Assembly (NCBI GenBank): GCA_964473355.1
Contig: CAYYOS010000002.1
Span: 1 to 50,843 of the forward strand
Origin: CAYYOS01 sp964473355
GTDB taxonomy: Bacteria; Pseudomonadota; Gammaproteobacteria; Burkholderiales; REEB80
DNA: 50,843 nt
Direction: 5' to 3'
Shown here: positions 34,423 to 42,916 of the stretch, one piece after another
How positions within the stretch are numbered: the first letter of the stretch is position 1
Layout of the letters: each line of letters starts with the position of its first letter
Position numbers and translations under genes: made by a program
The notes under the pieces: model-generated
What the model was told of the DNA's origin: nothing
The model's database searches: none
Seen by the model: the letters and a program-made list of their open reading frames with translations, nothing else

Positions 34423-35783
34423 CCGGACAGTAGGCGGTTAATATCGTTATAAAAAGCGAAGGTCATTAAAGTAAGTAAGAGCGCGATGCCTATTTGCTGC
34501 CCAATCGCCATGGCTTGTTCGGTGGGCGGACGGCCGCGAATAATTTCTGCCATATAATACATTAAATGTCCCCCATCCAATAAGGGAATAGGCAACAAGT
34601 TCATAATCCCAAGCCCGATGCTAATCGCGGCGACAAACGCAAGATAAGGCATGAACCCAAGATTAGCCGATTGCCCGGCATAATCCGCAATAGTGATGGG
34701 ACCACTAATATTTTTCCAGGAAACTTGGCCCATAATCATGCGCCCTAGCATCTCCAGCGTGAAAATTGCACTATCCCAGGTTTTGGCAATGCCTTTGCCT
34801 AAGGCCTCCACCGGGCCGTAGCTGACCTTAGCTTCCAGGGTGGCTAATACCTCTGGTGCTACCCAAGGGCCGGCACCTATCTTGCCGACGTTCTCGTCGT
34901 TTTCCTGCACGCTGCGGGGAGTAAGCGTCACACTGAGCGCCTGCTCCCCGCGTAAAATGTCCAGCTTTAAAGGTAAACTGGGGCTTTTTCGAACCAAGCG
35001 AACAAAATCCCCCCACGTACTTAACGCGACACCATCCACGCTTAAAATTTTGTCTTGCGGCTTAAGGCCCGCTGCTGCTGCCGCCCCTCCCGGAGCCATA
35101 TCGCCCATTATGGGATCGAGCTTGGGCCGATACGGGACAAGACCAAGTTTAGGGAAAAAATCCTTATCCAACTCTTCGGTGGACAATCCGCGCATTGATA
35201 AATTATGTTGGCTAAGTTTTCCATCGACGTTAATCACTTCCAGTAACGCGTCATTTTTATGCACCGCTTCTTTTAACAGCTGCCAACGCACATCGGACCA
35301 ATTGGTCATCGCTTTGTCGTTAACTTTACTAATGACTTGCTGGGGTTTTAAGCCTGCCAAACCGGCTGCAGTGTTTGTGGCAACTTCCCCAATTATTGGT
35401 TTAGCACCAGGAACGCCTATCATAAATAGCAACCAAAAAAGCGCGATGGCCAGCAGGAAATTGGCCATAGGCCCGGCCAGCACAATCGCAAAACGCCGGT
35501 AAACCGATTGCGTATTAAAAGCGCGGGGCAATTCGTGGGGAGCAACTTCGCCTTCGCGCTCGTCCAACATTTTTACAAACCCGCCCAAGGGAAAGGCCGC
35601 GACAACCCATTCGGTTTGGTCGCTACCATAGCGCTTCGTGATTAGCGGTTTACCGAAGCCCAAGGAAAATCGCAACACCTTAACACCGGCCCAACGTGCA
35701 ACCAGGTAATGCCCGAGCTCGTGCACGACAATTAGTACGCCCAAGGCGACTGCGAACGCGATAATGGTGACGACAAGATTCAT
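34419..35783 (-). CDS. rseP: RIP metalloprotease RseP (site-2 protease)
   Basis: Intramembrane zinc protease that cleaves anti-sigma factor RseA and signal peptide remnants. 454 residues from the ATG at 35783; a longer frame to 35819 is rejected because MNLVVTIIAF begins the first helix. HELGHYLVAR (zinc His/Glu), two PDZ domains (about 115-310), a third zinc ligand in NLLPIPLLDGGHL near 397, and C-terminal helices. ATG and dxr stop overlap as ATGA. Confidence 0.96.
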   Translation of the reverse strand: MNLVVTIIAFAVALGVLIVVHELGHYLVARWAGVKVLRFSLGFGKPLITKRYGSDQTEWVVAAFPLGGFVKMLDEREGEVAPHELPRAFNTQSVYRRFAIVLAGPMANFLLAIALFWLLFMIGVPGAKPIIGEVATNTAAGLAGLKPQQVISKVNDKAMTNWSDVRWQLLKEAVHKNDALLEVINVDGKLSQHNLSMRGLSTEELDKDFFPKLGLVPYRPKLDPIMGDMAPGGAAAAAGLKPQDKILSVDGVALSTWGDFVRLVRKSPSLPLKLDILRGEQALSVTLTPRSVQENDENVGKIGAGPWVAPEVLATLEAKVSYGPVEALGKGIAKTWDSAIFTLEMLGRMIMGQVSWKNISGPITIADYAGQSANLGFMPYLAFVAAISIGLGIMNLLPIPLLDGGHLMYYMAEIIRGRPPTEQAMAIGQQIGIALLLTLMTFAFYNDINRLLSG

Positions 35784-36970
35784 TGTAAAACATGTTCCTG
35801 GGTGAAGTATCCTTGGCAAGCCGCCCGCGCACTCAGGTCAGCGTCTAATACGTCCTGCAGCGCTCCTATGGGTTGATGGGGCACCTGGGATAAGGCGTAA
35901 GCTATGGTCTTCGGTATCATATTAAACGTGATTCTGTGATCCAAAAATGCGCCAACCGCTTCTTCATTTGCAGCGTTTAAAATGGCCGGTGCGGTGCCAC
36001 CTGAATTTAGTGCCTGATATGCCAGCGCTATGCAGGGAAATCGCTGATGATCTGGTCTCTTAAATTCCAAATTAGGCGTAGTGAGTAAATTGAGTCCTGT
36101 TACGCCTGATTCGATTCGTTCAGGATACCCTAAAGCGTGAGCAATAGGGGTGCGCATATCAGGATTACCCAGTTGGGCCAACGTCGAACCGTCGATATAT
36201 TCTACTAAAGAATGCACGATGCTTTGCGGATGTATGACGATTTCAATGTACGCGGGATCGAGATTAAATAGCCAACGGGCTTCGATGACTTCCAAGCCCT
36301 TGTTCATCATCGTCGCCGAATCTACGGAGATTTTTTTTCCCATTACCCAGTTCGGGTGAGCACACGCTTGCTCCGGAGTTATGCTATCAAAAGCGGCTAA
36401 GGGCATAGACAAAAATGGTCCACCCGAAGCGGTCAACCATATTTTAGCCACACCGTCGGCGTTTAAGTTAGTCGAAAAACCGCGCGGTAAGGATTGAAAA
36501 ATAGCGTTGTGTTCGCTATCGATGGGTAAAAGCTGGGCGCCCGACTGCGCCGCCGCCTGCATAAAAGTTTGCCCGGCCATCACTAAAGCCTCTTTATTTG
36601 CTAACAACACCCGCTTTCCTTTTTTTACCGCCGCTAAAGTAGGATGCAAGCCCGCGGCACCAACTATTGCGGCAACCACGGTCGTCACCTCATCTAACGT
36701 CGCCACCTCCAGCAAGCCCGCCATGCCGGATAACACTTGCGTGGACGAACCCGCATTGCGAAGTTGCACTGCTAATTTTGCTGCCGCGTCCTCATTTAAG
36801 AGCACAGCATAGCGGGGGCTAAATTTTAAACATTGCTCGAGTAACACGCCATGCCTGCTATTAGCAGATAAGGCCACTATTTCGAAACGGCTGGGATGGC
36901 GGGCAACCACATCTAGGGTATTGACGCCAATACTTCCCGTGGAACCCAGTAAAGTAAGCGTTTGCCGCAT
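35780..36970 (-). CDS. dxr: 1-deoxy-D-xylulose 5-phosphate reductoisomerase
   Basis: Second step of the MEP isoprenoid pathway, feeding UppS. 396 residues: NADPH-binding LLGSTGSIGVNTLDVV at the N-terminus, LANKEALVMAG near 122, PIDSEHNAIFQ near 149, LTASGGPF near 183, and the metal/substrate loop WVMGKKISVDSATMMNKGLEVIEA near 211. It begins immediately after the cdsA stop with no gap. Confidence 0.98.
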   Translation of the reverse strand: MRQTLTLLGSTGSIGVNTLDVVARHPSRFEIVALSANSRHGVLLEQCLKFSPRYAVLLNEDAAAKLAVQLRNAGSSTQVLSGMAGLLEVATLDEVTTVVAAIVGAAGLHPTLAAVKKGKRVLLANKEALVMAGQTFMQAAAQSGAQLLPIDSEHNAIFQSLPRGFSTNLNADGVAKIWLTASGGPFLSMPLAAFDSITPEQACAHPNWVMGKKISVDSATMMNKGLEVIEARWLFNLDPAYIEIVIHPQSIVHSLVEYIDGSTLAQLGNPDMRTPIAHALGYPERIESGVTGLNLLTTPNLEFKRPDHQRFPCIALAYQALNSGGTAPAILNAANEEAVGAFLDHRITFNMIPKTIAYALSQVPHQPIGALQDVLDADLSARAACQGYFTQEHVLQ

Positions 36971-37783
36971 CTAGAAAAACCCGTCGAAAAAGATTACGAA
37001 TGCCGCTATTGGCAAAGCAGATGTCAGCGCGTCCACACGATCCAGTAAGCCGCCATGTCCTGGTAAAATTTGGCCGCTATCTTTTAAGCCGCTTTTACGC
37101 TTCATCATGGATTCAAATAAGTCGCCAACTATACTTAAAACGGTTAGAAAAGCAGTTGCCAAAATAAGGTATAAGGCACTAATACCGACAAAGTAACTCA
37201 GCACGAAACCATATAGAATCGTGGCAAGTAGTGCGCCCAATACCCCCTCCCAAGTTTTGCCGGGGCTTAAAGCCGGCGCTAATTTGTGCTTGCCAAATTT
37301 CTTTCCGGAAAAATAGGCGGCGATATCCGCGACCCACACTACACCCATTATCGCCAGTAGAACTAACGCATCAAGAAACCGCAGGTGAATTAACGCGAGC
37401 GCAAATGGCATCAATACTATCAAGCCGGTCATCGCCAATATGAATTTATTGCTTATTTGCCATCTCGACCATAGCCACCAAGGTGCGATGACTAGCCAGA
37501 AAGCGGCTGCCACAGCAAAAATAATTTTAATAGGGAGCCACTCAGCGTAAGGGAAATTTTGCCCCGGTCCGGCTAAAATCAAAATCAGCAATAATGCCGT
37601 GCCTAAAATTGTAAAACTCCATTTCTGTTTTTCCGTAAAACTGGAAATATTTCCCCATTCCCAGCTAGCCACCATAAAAATTGCGACGACCAACGCTCGC
37701 CAAAAATTCTGAGGTAAATAAAAAACTGCCAAGAAAAAAGCGACAAGTAACAAAACGGCGGTTAAAACCCGCGTTTTTAGCAT
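36971..37783 (-). CDS. cdsA: Phosphatidate cytidylyltransferase (CDP-diglyceride synthase)
   Basis: Makes CDP-diacylglycerol for phospholipid synthesis at the inner membrane. 270 residues, about seven to eight transmembrane helices, and the C-terminal family signature SMMKRKSGLKDSGQILPGHGGLLDRVD (about 224-250). Starts 19 nt after uppS. Confidence 0.96.
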   Translation of the reverse strand: MLKTRVLTAVLLLVAFFLAVFYLPQNFWRALVVAIFMVASWEWGNISSFTEKQKWSFTILGTALLLILILAGPGQNFPYAEWLPIKIIFAVAAAFWLVIAPWWLWSRWQISNKFILAMTGLIVLMPFALALIHLRFLDALVLLAIMGVVWVADIAAYFSGKKFGKHKLAPALSPGKTWEGVLGALLATILYGFVLSYFVGISALYLILATAFLTVLSIVGDLFESMMKRKSGLKDSGQILPGHGGLLDRVDALTSALPIAAFVIFFDGFF

Positions 37784-37802
37784 GCCGGATGCCGCTTAAA
37801 AG

Positions 37803-38579
37803 TCATTTAATACGGCTTTTAGATTGCGCGACTGGGATGAGTTGTTCGCTAGTGCGACCAAAACGGCGTTCTCGCTGCTGATACGAGAGCACCGCTCGAT
37901 GCAAGGCCTCGGCGTTAAAGTCGGGCCAGAGCGTATCGGTAAAATAGAGTTCGGTGTAAGCCAGCTGCCACAAAAGAAAGTTGCTTATGCGTTGTTCGCC
38001 GCCGGTACGAATGAAAAAGTCAGGTTCGGGCAAGTCACTGGTGGAAAGATAAGGCGCCAGATCTTCTTCATTTAAAGATTTGGCTGCTTCGGGAGACGCT
38101 TCCAACAAGCGCCGTAAGGCCTCCAAAACATCCCAGCGCCCGCCATAGTTAGCGGCAACGGTGAGGGTTAGACGTTGATTGTTTAGGGTGAGTGCTTCCG
38201 CATCACGAATAAGCTCGACAATTTTCGGTTCAAATCGGCTTAAGTCGCCAATGACCTTAAAACGAATTTCGTTAGCGTGAAGCTTTGCTACTTCTTGCTC
38301 TAAGGCACGCATGAAAAGCTGCATCAGCAAAGAAATTTCTTCAGTCGGGCGACGCCAATTCTCGCTGCTAAAAGCAAAAACCGTCAGGTATGTCACCCCT
38401 AGTTCGATGGACGACTTAATAACTTCCCGCAGGGTTTCTACGCCTCGACGATGCCCAGCAATGCGAGGTAGCATGCGCTGTTTCGCCCATCTGCCATTGC
38501 CATCCATAATAATGGCAATATGCTTAGGAATAGCCGAAATTTCCGGAATTTGTTTCGTACTGCTTTTAAATAAAGCCAT
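37803..38579 (-). CDS. uppS: Undecaprenyl diphosphate synthase
   Basis: Condenses isopentenyl units to the C55 carrier used in peptidoglycan and O-antigen synthesis. 258 residues with IIMDGNGRWAK (catalytic Asp) near 23, HRRGVETLR near 43, FSSENWRRP near 71 and the C-terminal RTGGEQRISNFLLWQ. Its ATG overlaps the frr stop as TAATG. Confidence 0.97.
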   Translation of the reverse strand: MALFKSSTKQIPEISAIPKHIAIIMDGNGRWAKQRMLPRIAGHRRGVETLREVIKSSIELGVTYLTVFAFSSENWRRPTEEISLLMQLFMRALEQEVAKLHANEIRFKVIGDLSRFEPKIVELIRDAEALTLNNQRLTLTVAANYGGRWDVLEALRRLLEASPEAAKSLNEEDLAPYLSTSDLPEPDFFIRTGGEQRISNFLLWQLAYTELYFTDTLWPDFNAEALHRAVLSYQQRERRFGRTSEQLIPVAQSKSRIK

Positions 38580-39136
38580 TAGACCGCCAGAAGATCCGCT
38601 TCCTTAACTTGCAAAGTTTTTTCAATCTCCCCAATATATTTATCCGTTAAGCGCTGGACGTCTTCCTGCGCGCGGCGCTCATCATCATCGCTAATTTCTT
38701 TATTTTTAACCAATTCCTTTAAGGTATTGTTGGCATCACGGCGTATATTTCGCACCGCGACTTTAGCGTTTTCACCTTCATTTTTTACCACTTTAATTAG
38801 CTCCCGACGCCGCTCTTCTGTCAAAGGCGGCATAGGCACGCGAATAAGTTCGCCCATGGTGGCGGGATTCAAGCCTAACCCACTATCACGAATTGCTTTC
38901 TCTATTGGGCCCACCATTTTTTTTTCCCAGGGGGAAACGCCGATGGTACGTGCATCGATAAGCGTTACATTCGCCACTTGATTGATAGGCATGGGCGCGC
39001 CGTAATAATCGACCTCAACGTGATCCAAAATCCCTGCATGGGCGCGGCCAGTGCGCACTTTCCCTAAGTCGGATTTGAGCGCTTCCAGGGATTTTTGCAT
39101 TTTTTGTTCAGCGGATTTTTTAATGTCTGCGATCAT
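38579..39136 (-). CDS. frr: Ribosome recycling factor
   Basis: Splits post-termination ribosomes with EF-G. 185 residues from the ATG at 39136 (MIADIKKSAEQKM), which has GGGGT upstream; the longer frame beginning at 39163 adds residues absent from the family. Typical GKVRTGRAHAGILD near 27 and NIRRDANNTLK near 131. Confidence 0.97.
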   Translation of the reverse strand: MIADIKKSAEQKMQKSLEALKSDLGKVRTGRAHAGILDHVEVDYYGAPMPINQVANVTLIDARTIGVSPWEKKMVGPIEKAIRDSGLGLNPATMGELIRVPMPPLTEERRRELIKVVKNEGENAKVAVRNIRRDANNTLKELVKNKEISDDDERRAQEDVQRLTDKYIGEIEKTLQVKEADLLAV

Positions 39137-39194
39137 TGTTACCCCAAAATCGAGAGTGAGCAAAAAACAGTTGGCTGAAACTTTAGCGGATGCG

Positions 39195-39911
39195 CTAGAC
39201 CTTGACTAGCGTCCCTTGTTTCTCGCCAAACACCACACGCTTTAGCGCGCCGGGATCAAAAATACTAAAAACACATAAAGTTAAACTTTGGTCGCGGCAC
39301 AGGGTTAGCGCTGTTGCATCCATTACTTTGAGATTTTTGTTAATGGCTTCATCGAAACCCAATTCCTCATAACGCACGGCCTTAGGGTTAGTTTTAGGAT
39401 CGTCGCTGTATACCCCGTCCACCTTTGTCGCCTTTAAGACGATATCCACATTCATTTCTCGGCCACGCAGAGCGGCTGCGGTGTCGGTAGTAAAAAACGG
39501 GTTGCCGGTACCGGCGGCGAAAATCACAATTTTACCTTCCTCCAGATAGCGCATCGCTTTACCACGGATATACGGTTCCGCCACTTGTTCTATATTCAAC
39601 GCGGATTGCACGCGGCTTACGAAGCCTTGTCTTAACATCGCGTCTTGCAATGCTAGCGCATTCATAATAGTGGCAAGCATGCCCATATAGTCGGCCGTGG
39701 CCCGATCCATGCCAGCCGCAGCCGGCGCCACACCGCGGAAAATGTTGCCACCACCAATCACAATCGCTACTTGCACGCCTAAGCGTACCACTTCGCCAAT
39801 TTCAGCGACAATGCGCGCTATGGTGTCGCGATTAATGCCATAACTATCTTCGCCCATCAGTGCTTCACCGCTAAGCTTAAGAAGTATGCGTTTATATTTG
39901 GGCGCCGCCAT
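39195..39911 (-). CDS. pyrH: Uridylate kinase
   Basis: Phosphorylates UMP to UDP. 238 residues of the amino acid kinase fold: KRILLKLSGEALMG at the N-terminus, VIGGGNIFRG near 52, AGTGNPFFTTDTAAALR near 134 and DGVYSDDPKTNP near 166. It follows tsf with an 8-nt gap; a 58-nt gap separates it from frr. Confidence 0.98.
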   Translation of the reverse strand: MAAPKYKRILLKLSGEALMGEDSYGINRDTIARIVAEIGEVVRLGVQVAIVIGGGNIFRGVAPAAAGMDRATADYMGMLATIMNALALQDAMLRQGFVSRVQSALNIEQVAEPYIRGKAMRYLEEGKIVIFAAGTGNPFFTTDTAAALRGREMNVDIVLKATKVDGVYSDDPKTNPKAVRYEELGFDEAINKNLKVMDATALTLCRDQSLTLCVFSIFDPGALKRVVFGEKQGTLVKV

Positions 39912-39919
39912 GACGGAGC

Positions 39920-40795
39920 TTATCCCTGCCCCGCTTGTGCCATTACTTCTGCGGCAAAGTCATTGCTTTTTTTTTCGATGCCCTCGCCGACCACATACAT
40001 TTGAAAGGCATTTACCTTGGCTTTATTCACTGCCAATAACTTCTCCACGGTCTGATCTGGATTCTTTATAAAGGGCTGGCCCAGGAGCGTGACTTCGGCC
40101 AGATACTTGGTCATTTTACCTTCGACGATTTTCTCCACCATGTTCTCTGGTTTTCCCGACTCCTTCACTTGCGCCGTATAAATTTCCCGCTCGCGTTTGA
40201 TTAGCTCCGGAGATACATCCTGGGCAGATAAAGACACGGGCTTAGCCGCCGCAATATGCATAGCAATATCTTTGCCTAAGGCTTGGTCACCGCCAGTGAA
40301 ATCCACCAACACGCCGATGCGCGTGCCGTGCAAGTAAGTCGCCAAACTACCTTGCGTTGTAAAGCGCACGAAGCGCCGCACACTAATATTTTCGCCGAGC
40401 TTCATTACCAAAGCTTGGCGTCGCTCCTCTACGTTTGGCCCTTGACTCATGGGCAAGGTATTAAGTACCTCAACGTTTTGTGGATTTTTTTGGGTAACAA
40501 CTTGGGCGATCTCTTTGGCAAATTGCAGAAAATCTTCGTTCTTAGCAACAAAATCGGTTTCGCAATTGAGTTCCACCAAAGCGCCACTCTGGCCTTCGAT
40601 AAAATTCGCCACGACCCCCTCCGCTGCAATGCGGCCCGCAGCCTTACTGGCTTTGGCGCCACTTCGAATGCGTAACAAGTCCTCCGCGGCTTTCATATCG
40701 CCATTGGCTTCGGTCAACGCTTTTTTACATTCCATCATGCCCAGGCCGGTACGTTCACGGAGTTCCTTGACCATGGTTGCTGATATTTCGCTCAT
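39920..40795 (-). CDS. tsf: Translation elongation factor Ts
   Basis: Guanine nucleotide exchange factor for EF-Tu. 291 residues: N-terminal UBA-like domain (MVKELRERTGLGMMECKKALTE), core with NCETDFVAKN near 80, and a coiled-coil section. ATG at 40795 with ribosome site AGAGGA. The terminator in front of it probably sets its level relative to S2. Confidence 0.98.
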   Translation of the reverse strand: MSEISATMVKELRERTGLGMMECKKALTEANGDMKAAEDLLRIRSGAKASKAAGRIAAEGVVANFIEGQSGALVELNCETDFVAKNEDFLQFAKEIAQVVTQKNPQNVEVLNTLPMSQGPNVEERRQALVMKLGENISVRRFVRFTTQGSLATYLHGTRIGVLVDFTGGDQALGKDIAMHIAAAKPVSLSAQDVSPELIKREREIYTAQVKESGKPENMVEKIVEGKMTKYLAEVTLLGQPFIKNPDQTVEKLLAVNKAKVNAFQMYVVGEGIEKKSNDFAAEVMAQAGQG

Positions 40796-40814
40796 TTCAT
40801 CCTCTTATGTTTAT

Positions 40815-40837
40815 TAAAAAAGGGGCGAATCGCCCCT
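40815..40837 (-). terminator. Intrinsic terminator between rpsB and tsf
   Basis: On the minus strand a 7-bp GC-rich stem AGGGGCG-ATT-CGCCCCT (40837-40821) runs straight into TTTTTT (40820-40815). Because tsf and the rest of the operon follow, it is likely a partial terminator that lowers downstream expression relative to rpsB, as in E. coli. Confidence 0.85.
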
Positions 40838-40859
40838 CTTTATCGACGTCGCGGAAAAG

Positions 40860-41603
40860 CTATTGTGAAGCCTGGGCTTCATCCACTTCCACAAATTCGT
40901 CTTTGATAATTTCTTTAATGATCATGGAGCGGCCTTCCAAAATCGCATCCGCCATACCACGCGCAAAAAGCAAAATGGCGCGATTAGAATCGTCGTTGCC
41001 CGGAATAACATAATCGATGTCAATCGGGGAATTGTTGGTGTCGACCACGCCTATCACTGGAATACCCAGCTTTTTTGCCTCAACGATTGCGCCGCTTTCG
41101 TGGCCCACATCAATCACAAAAATCGCATCCGGCAAACCCGGCATATCTTTAATGCCGCCTAAGCTGCGCTGCAGTTTAGCTAGCTCGCGCTGATAGCCCA
41201 GCGCTTCTTTTTTGGCCAATTTTTCCAAGCTGCCGTCTTGGATCATGGTTTCCATTTCATGTAGGCGGGAAACCGATTGCTTAACCGTTTTAAAATTGGT
41301 CAACATGCCACCTAACCAGCGGTGATTCACAAAAGGCGCGCCGCAACGCAGCGCTTCTTCTTTTATAATCTCGCGCGCTTGGCGCTTAGTGCCGACAAAT
41401 AAAATCGTGCCCTTATTCGACGCCATGCGACGCACAAATTGCAAAGCCGAATTAAATAAAGGCAGGGATTGTTCGAGGTTAATAATGTGGATCTTATTGC
41501 GGTCGCCAAAAATATAAGGCGCCATTTTAGGATTCCAATAGCGGGTTTGGTGTCCGAAATGAACGCCCGCTTCCAGCATTTGCCGCATTGTTACTGCTAT
41601 CAT
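40860..41603 (-). CDS. rpsB: 30S ribosomal protein S2
   Basis: 247 residues with MRQMLEAGVHFGHQTRYWNPKM, FVGTKRQAREIIKEEA, and VNHRWLGGMLTNFKT, the S2 signatures, plus PDAIFVIDVGHE. ATG at 41603 with GGA 8 nt before it. First gene of the super-operon; preceded by a promoter at 41698-41725 and a structured leader likely bound by S2 itself. Confidence 0.98.
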   Translation of the reverse strand: MIAVTMRQMLEAGVHFGHQTRYWNPKMAPYIFGDRNKIHIINLEQSLPLFNSALQFVRRMASNKGTILFVGTKRQAREIIKEEALRCGAPFVNHRWLGGMLTNFKTVKQSVSRLHEMETMIQDGSLEKLAKKEALGYQRELAKLQRSLGGIKDMPGLPDAIFVIDVGHESGAIVEAKKLGIPVIGVVDTNNSPIDIDYVIPGNDDSNRAILLFARGMADAILEGRSMIIKEIIKDEFVEVDEAQASQ

Positions 41604-41632
41604 TAGTATTCCTTACAAAAGGGTTAAGCCGC

Positions 41633-41678
41633 CATCCGTGATACCCCTAAATTCGGAGCACCCGATTGTTTACGGATG
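41633..41678 (-). promoter_or_regulatory. Probable S2 autoregulatory leader of rpsB
   Basis: In the RNA, CATCCGT (41678-41672) pairs with ACGGATG (41639-41633), a perfect 7-bp outer stem. Inside is a TCGG-GTGCT-CCGA hairpin (41665-41653) with a GGGTGC element, followed by an unpaired AGGGGTATC. The layout resembles the gamma/betaproteobacterial rpsB leader that S2 binds to repress its own operon. It ends 30 nt before the rpsB start codon. Confidence 0.6.
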
Positions 41679-41697
41679 TGTGAGATAAAAAGCCGTT

Positions 41698-41725
41698 ATT
41701 ATACCTGATGTTCCGTTTGATTCAA
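41698..41725 (-). promoter_or_regulatory. Sigma-70 promoter of the rpsB operon
   Basis: On the minus strand, -35 TTGAAT (41725-41720), 16-nt spacer, -10 TATAAT (41703-41698, perfect consensus). A transcript start near 41690 gives a leader of about 85 nt that contains the S2-type structure. The upstream neighbour is the end of repeat copy B, only about 20 nt before the -35. Confidence 0.8.
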
Positions 41726-41744
41726 AGATGATATCAATGCCGAT

Positions 41745-42143
41745 TTCACGGGACCCTTGCCCCACCGCCGAGCAGCGCAACCAAGTCAGGAGTAGTCGGC
41801 GAGCACTGTTCGAATCCCGAGGCGCGATAGCGCCGAGGTTGAGTTGCGCAGCCGCCTGGCTTGGTGAGCAGCACAGGGAACCCGAAGGGGCGGTGGGGAG
41901 GGTGGCCTTTTCTTTGATTACTTTCTTTTTGGCCTTACAAAAGAAGGGCGACCGCGAAGGGTGGAGCAGTGCCTACGCCTTGGCGTAGGTGCGACGTGAA
42001 AGCGGGATGCGGGGGCCCGGAATAAGAACGCAGTCGCCTGGCATCCCTTGCGCTGCCCGATCCCGCTACCGCGGGTCCCGCGTGCGACGCTCCAGGGCGC
42101 CCTAGCTGTCGGGCTACCCCGGCATGTTCATACATAAAAACCC
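41745..42143. repeat. Structured dispersed repeat, copy B (inverted relative to copy A)
   Basis: The reverse complement of this block aligns with 20141-20536 over nearly its whole length. The conserved A-rich core falls near 41890-41935, and a CCTACGCC/GGCGTAGG stem (41972-41989) stands where copy A has CCTTCC/GGAAGG. It fills most of the 570-bp gene-free gap between rpsB and the membrane protein gene at 42174. Frames of 66-86 codons inside it (41728-41988, 41935-42135) are not conserved with copy A and are not called. Confidence 0.8.
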
Positions 42144-42149
42144 GACAGC
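42105..42149. other. 9-bp inverted repeat at the outer end of repeat copy B
   Basis: GCTGTCGGG at 42105-42113 and CCCGACAGC at 42141-42149 are perfectly complementary around a 27-nt loop. One arm lies in the repeat, the other at or just past its boundary, next to the stop codon of the gene at 42174. It could be the repeat end or serve as a weak terminator. Confidence 0.45.
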
Positions 42150-42173
42150 AAGCGCCGCTTATAGATTATTAGT

Positions 42174-42875
42174 TTATGGGTCACTAAGGGGTGCGGGGCT
42201 TTCGCTCTTGTCGAGATGGCCATTGCGCCATAACTGCACATACACGATAGCTGTAAGGGCGTAGATTAATAAATTAAGCAAAGCTACCCCAACGCCGAAC
42301 AAAAAATAAAGGGCTTGGGTGATCAAATCAGTTGAATCGACTAGTAAGCCCCGCGTTATGTCCAGGCTGAGAAGAAATATCCAAATTACCAACACGGCGA
42401 TACTGATGCGCCAAACATGGCCCTTTGTTTGGTCAACACTCTCTCCAATTGCTTCAAAAGGGCCGCGGGTTCGCTCAAGGACGAGAACCGGCGCGAGGAT
42501 AGCACTGGAATAGATTAGTACAGCGGGAATTAGGAGAAAGACTCCCGCCAAAGAACTAGCAATACCAACATAAAAGGTAACGAATAGGAAAAAGAAAAAA
42601 ACAGATTTGGATATAGCTTTTGGCGAAGAAATCTCACCTCCCGCCCGACTTAAAAGAACCTGCAAAGCCTTAATATTCGCAAAGGTGCTTACGCACCACG
42701 CGACTATCAACATGGCAATGTAGCTTGGCCCCTTAAGGTATCCTGTCAGTAAGTGTGCGGCTTCCGCGAGCACAAGCAATGGAACAACCAGCCGCGGAAG
42801 GAGGTAAAAGCATTCTCCGTAAAGCCGCAGGGCCGACTTCAGAGTTTCTCGACTGCCTAACTTGATTTGAGTCAT
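42174..42875 (-). CDS. Multi-pass membrane protein of unknown function (GPDPase-membrane-like fold)
   Basis: A 233-residue protein with about six transmembrane helices. A central FLLIPAVLIYSSAILAPVLVLERTRGPFEAIGESVDQTKGHVWR follows the same plan as the 25193-25963 protein (LLIPG...E..P..A...S..L..G..WR). This suggests the two are distant paralogues of one membrane family. ATG at 42875; it follows dinG on the same strand with a 41-nt gap and may be cotranscribed. No catalytic motif is visible. Confidence 0.6.
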   Translation of the reverse strand: MTQIKLGSRETLKSALRLYGECFYLLPRLVVPLLVLAEAAHLLTGYLKGPSYIAMLIVAWCVSTFANIKALQVLLSRAGGEISSPKAISKSVFFFFLFVTFYVGIASSLAGVFLLIPAVLIYSSAILAPVLVLERTRGPFEAIGESVDQTKGHVWRISIAVLVIWIFLLSLDITRGLLVDSTDLITQALYFLFGVGVALLNLLIYALTAIVYVQLWRNGHLDKSESPAPLSDP

Positions 42876-42916
42876 GGTTTTATTTTACGGGCTCTCACGC
42901 CCGACGTTATTAGACG

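Noticed and set aside
35784..35819. N-terminal extension of RseP by 12 residues
   Set aside because: It would overlap dxr further; the ATG at 35783 fits the ATGA coupling with dxr and the start of the first membrane helix.
41728..42135. Open frames of 66 and 86 codons in repeat copy B
   Set aside because: Not conserved with copy A, overlap each other on opposite strands, and have no start or ribosome-site support.
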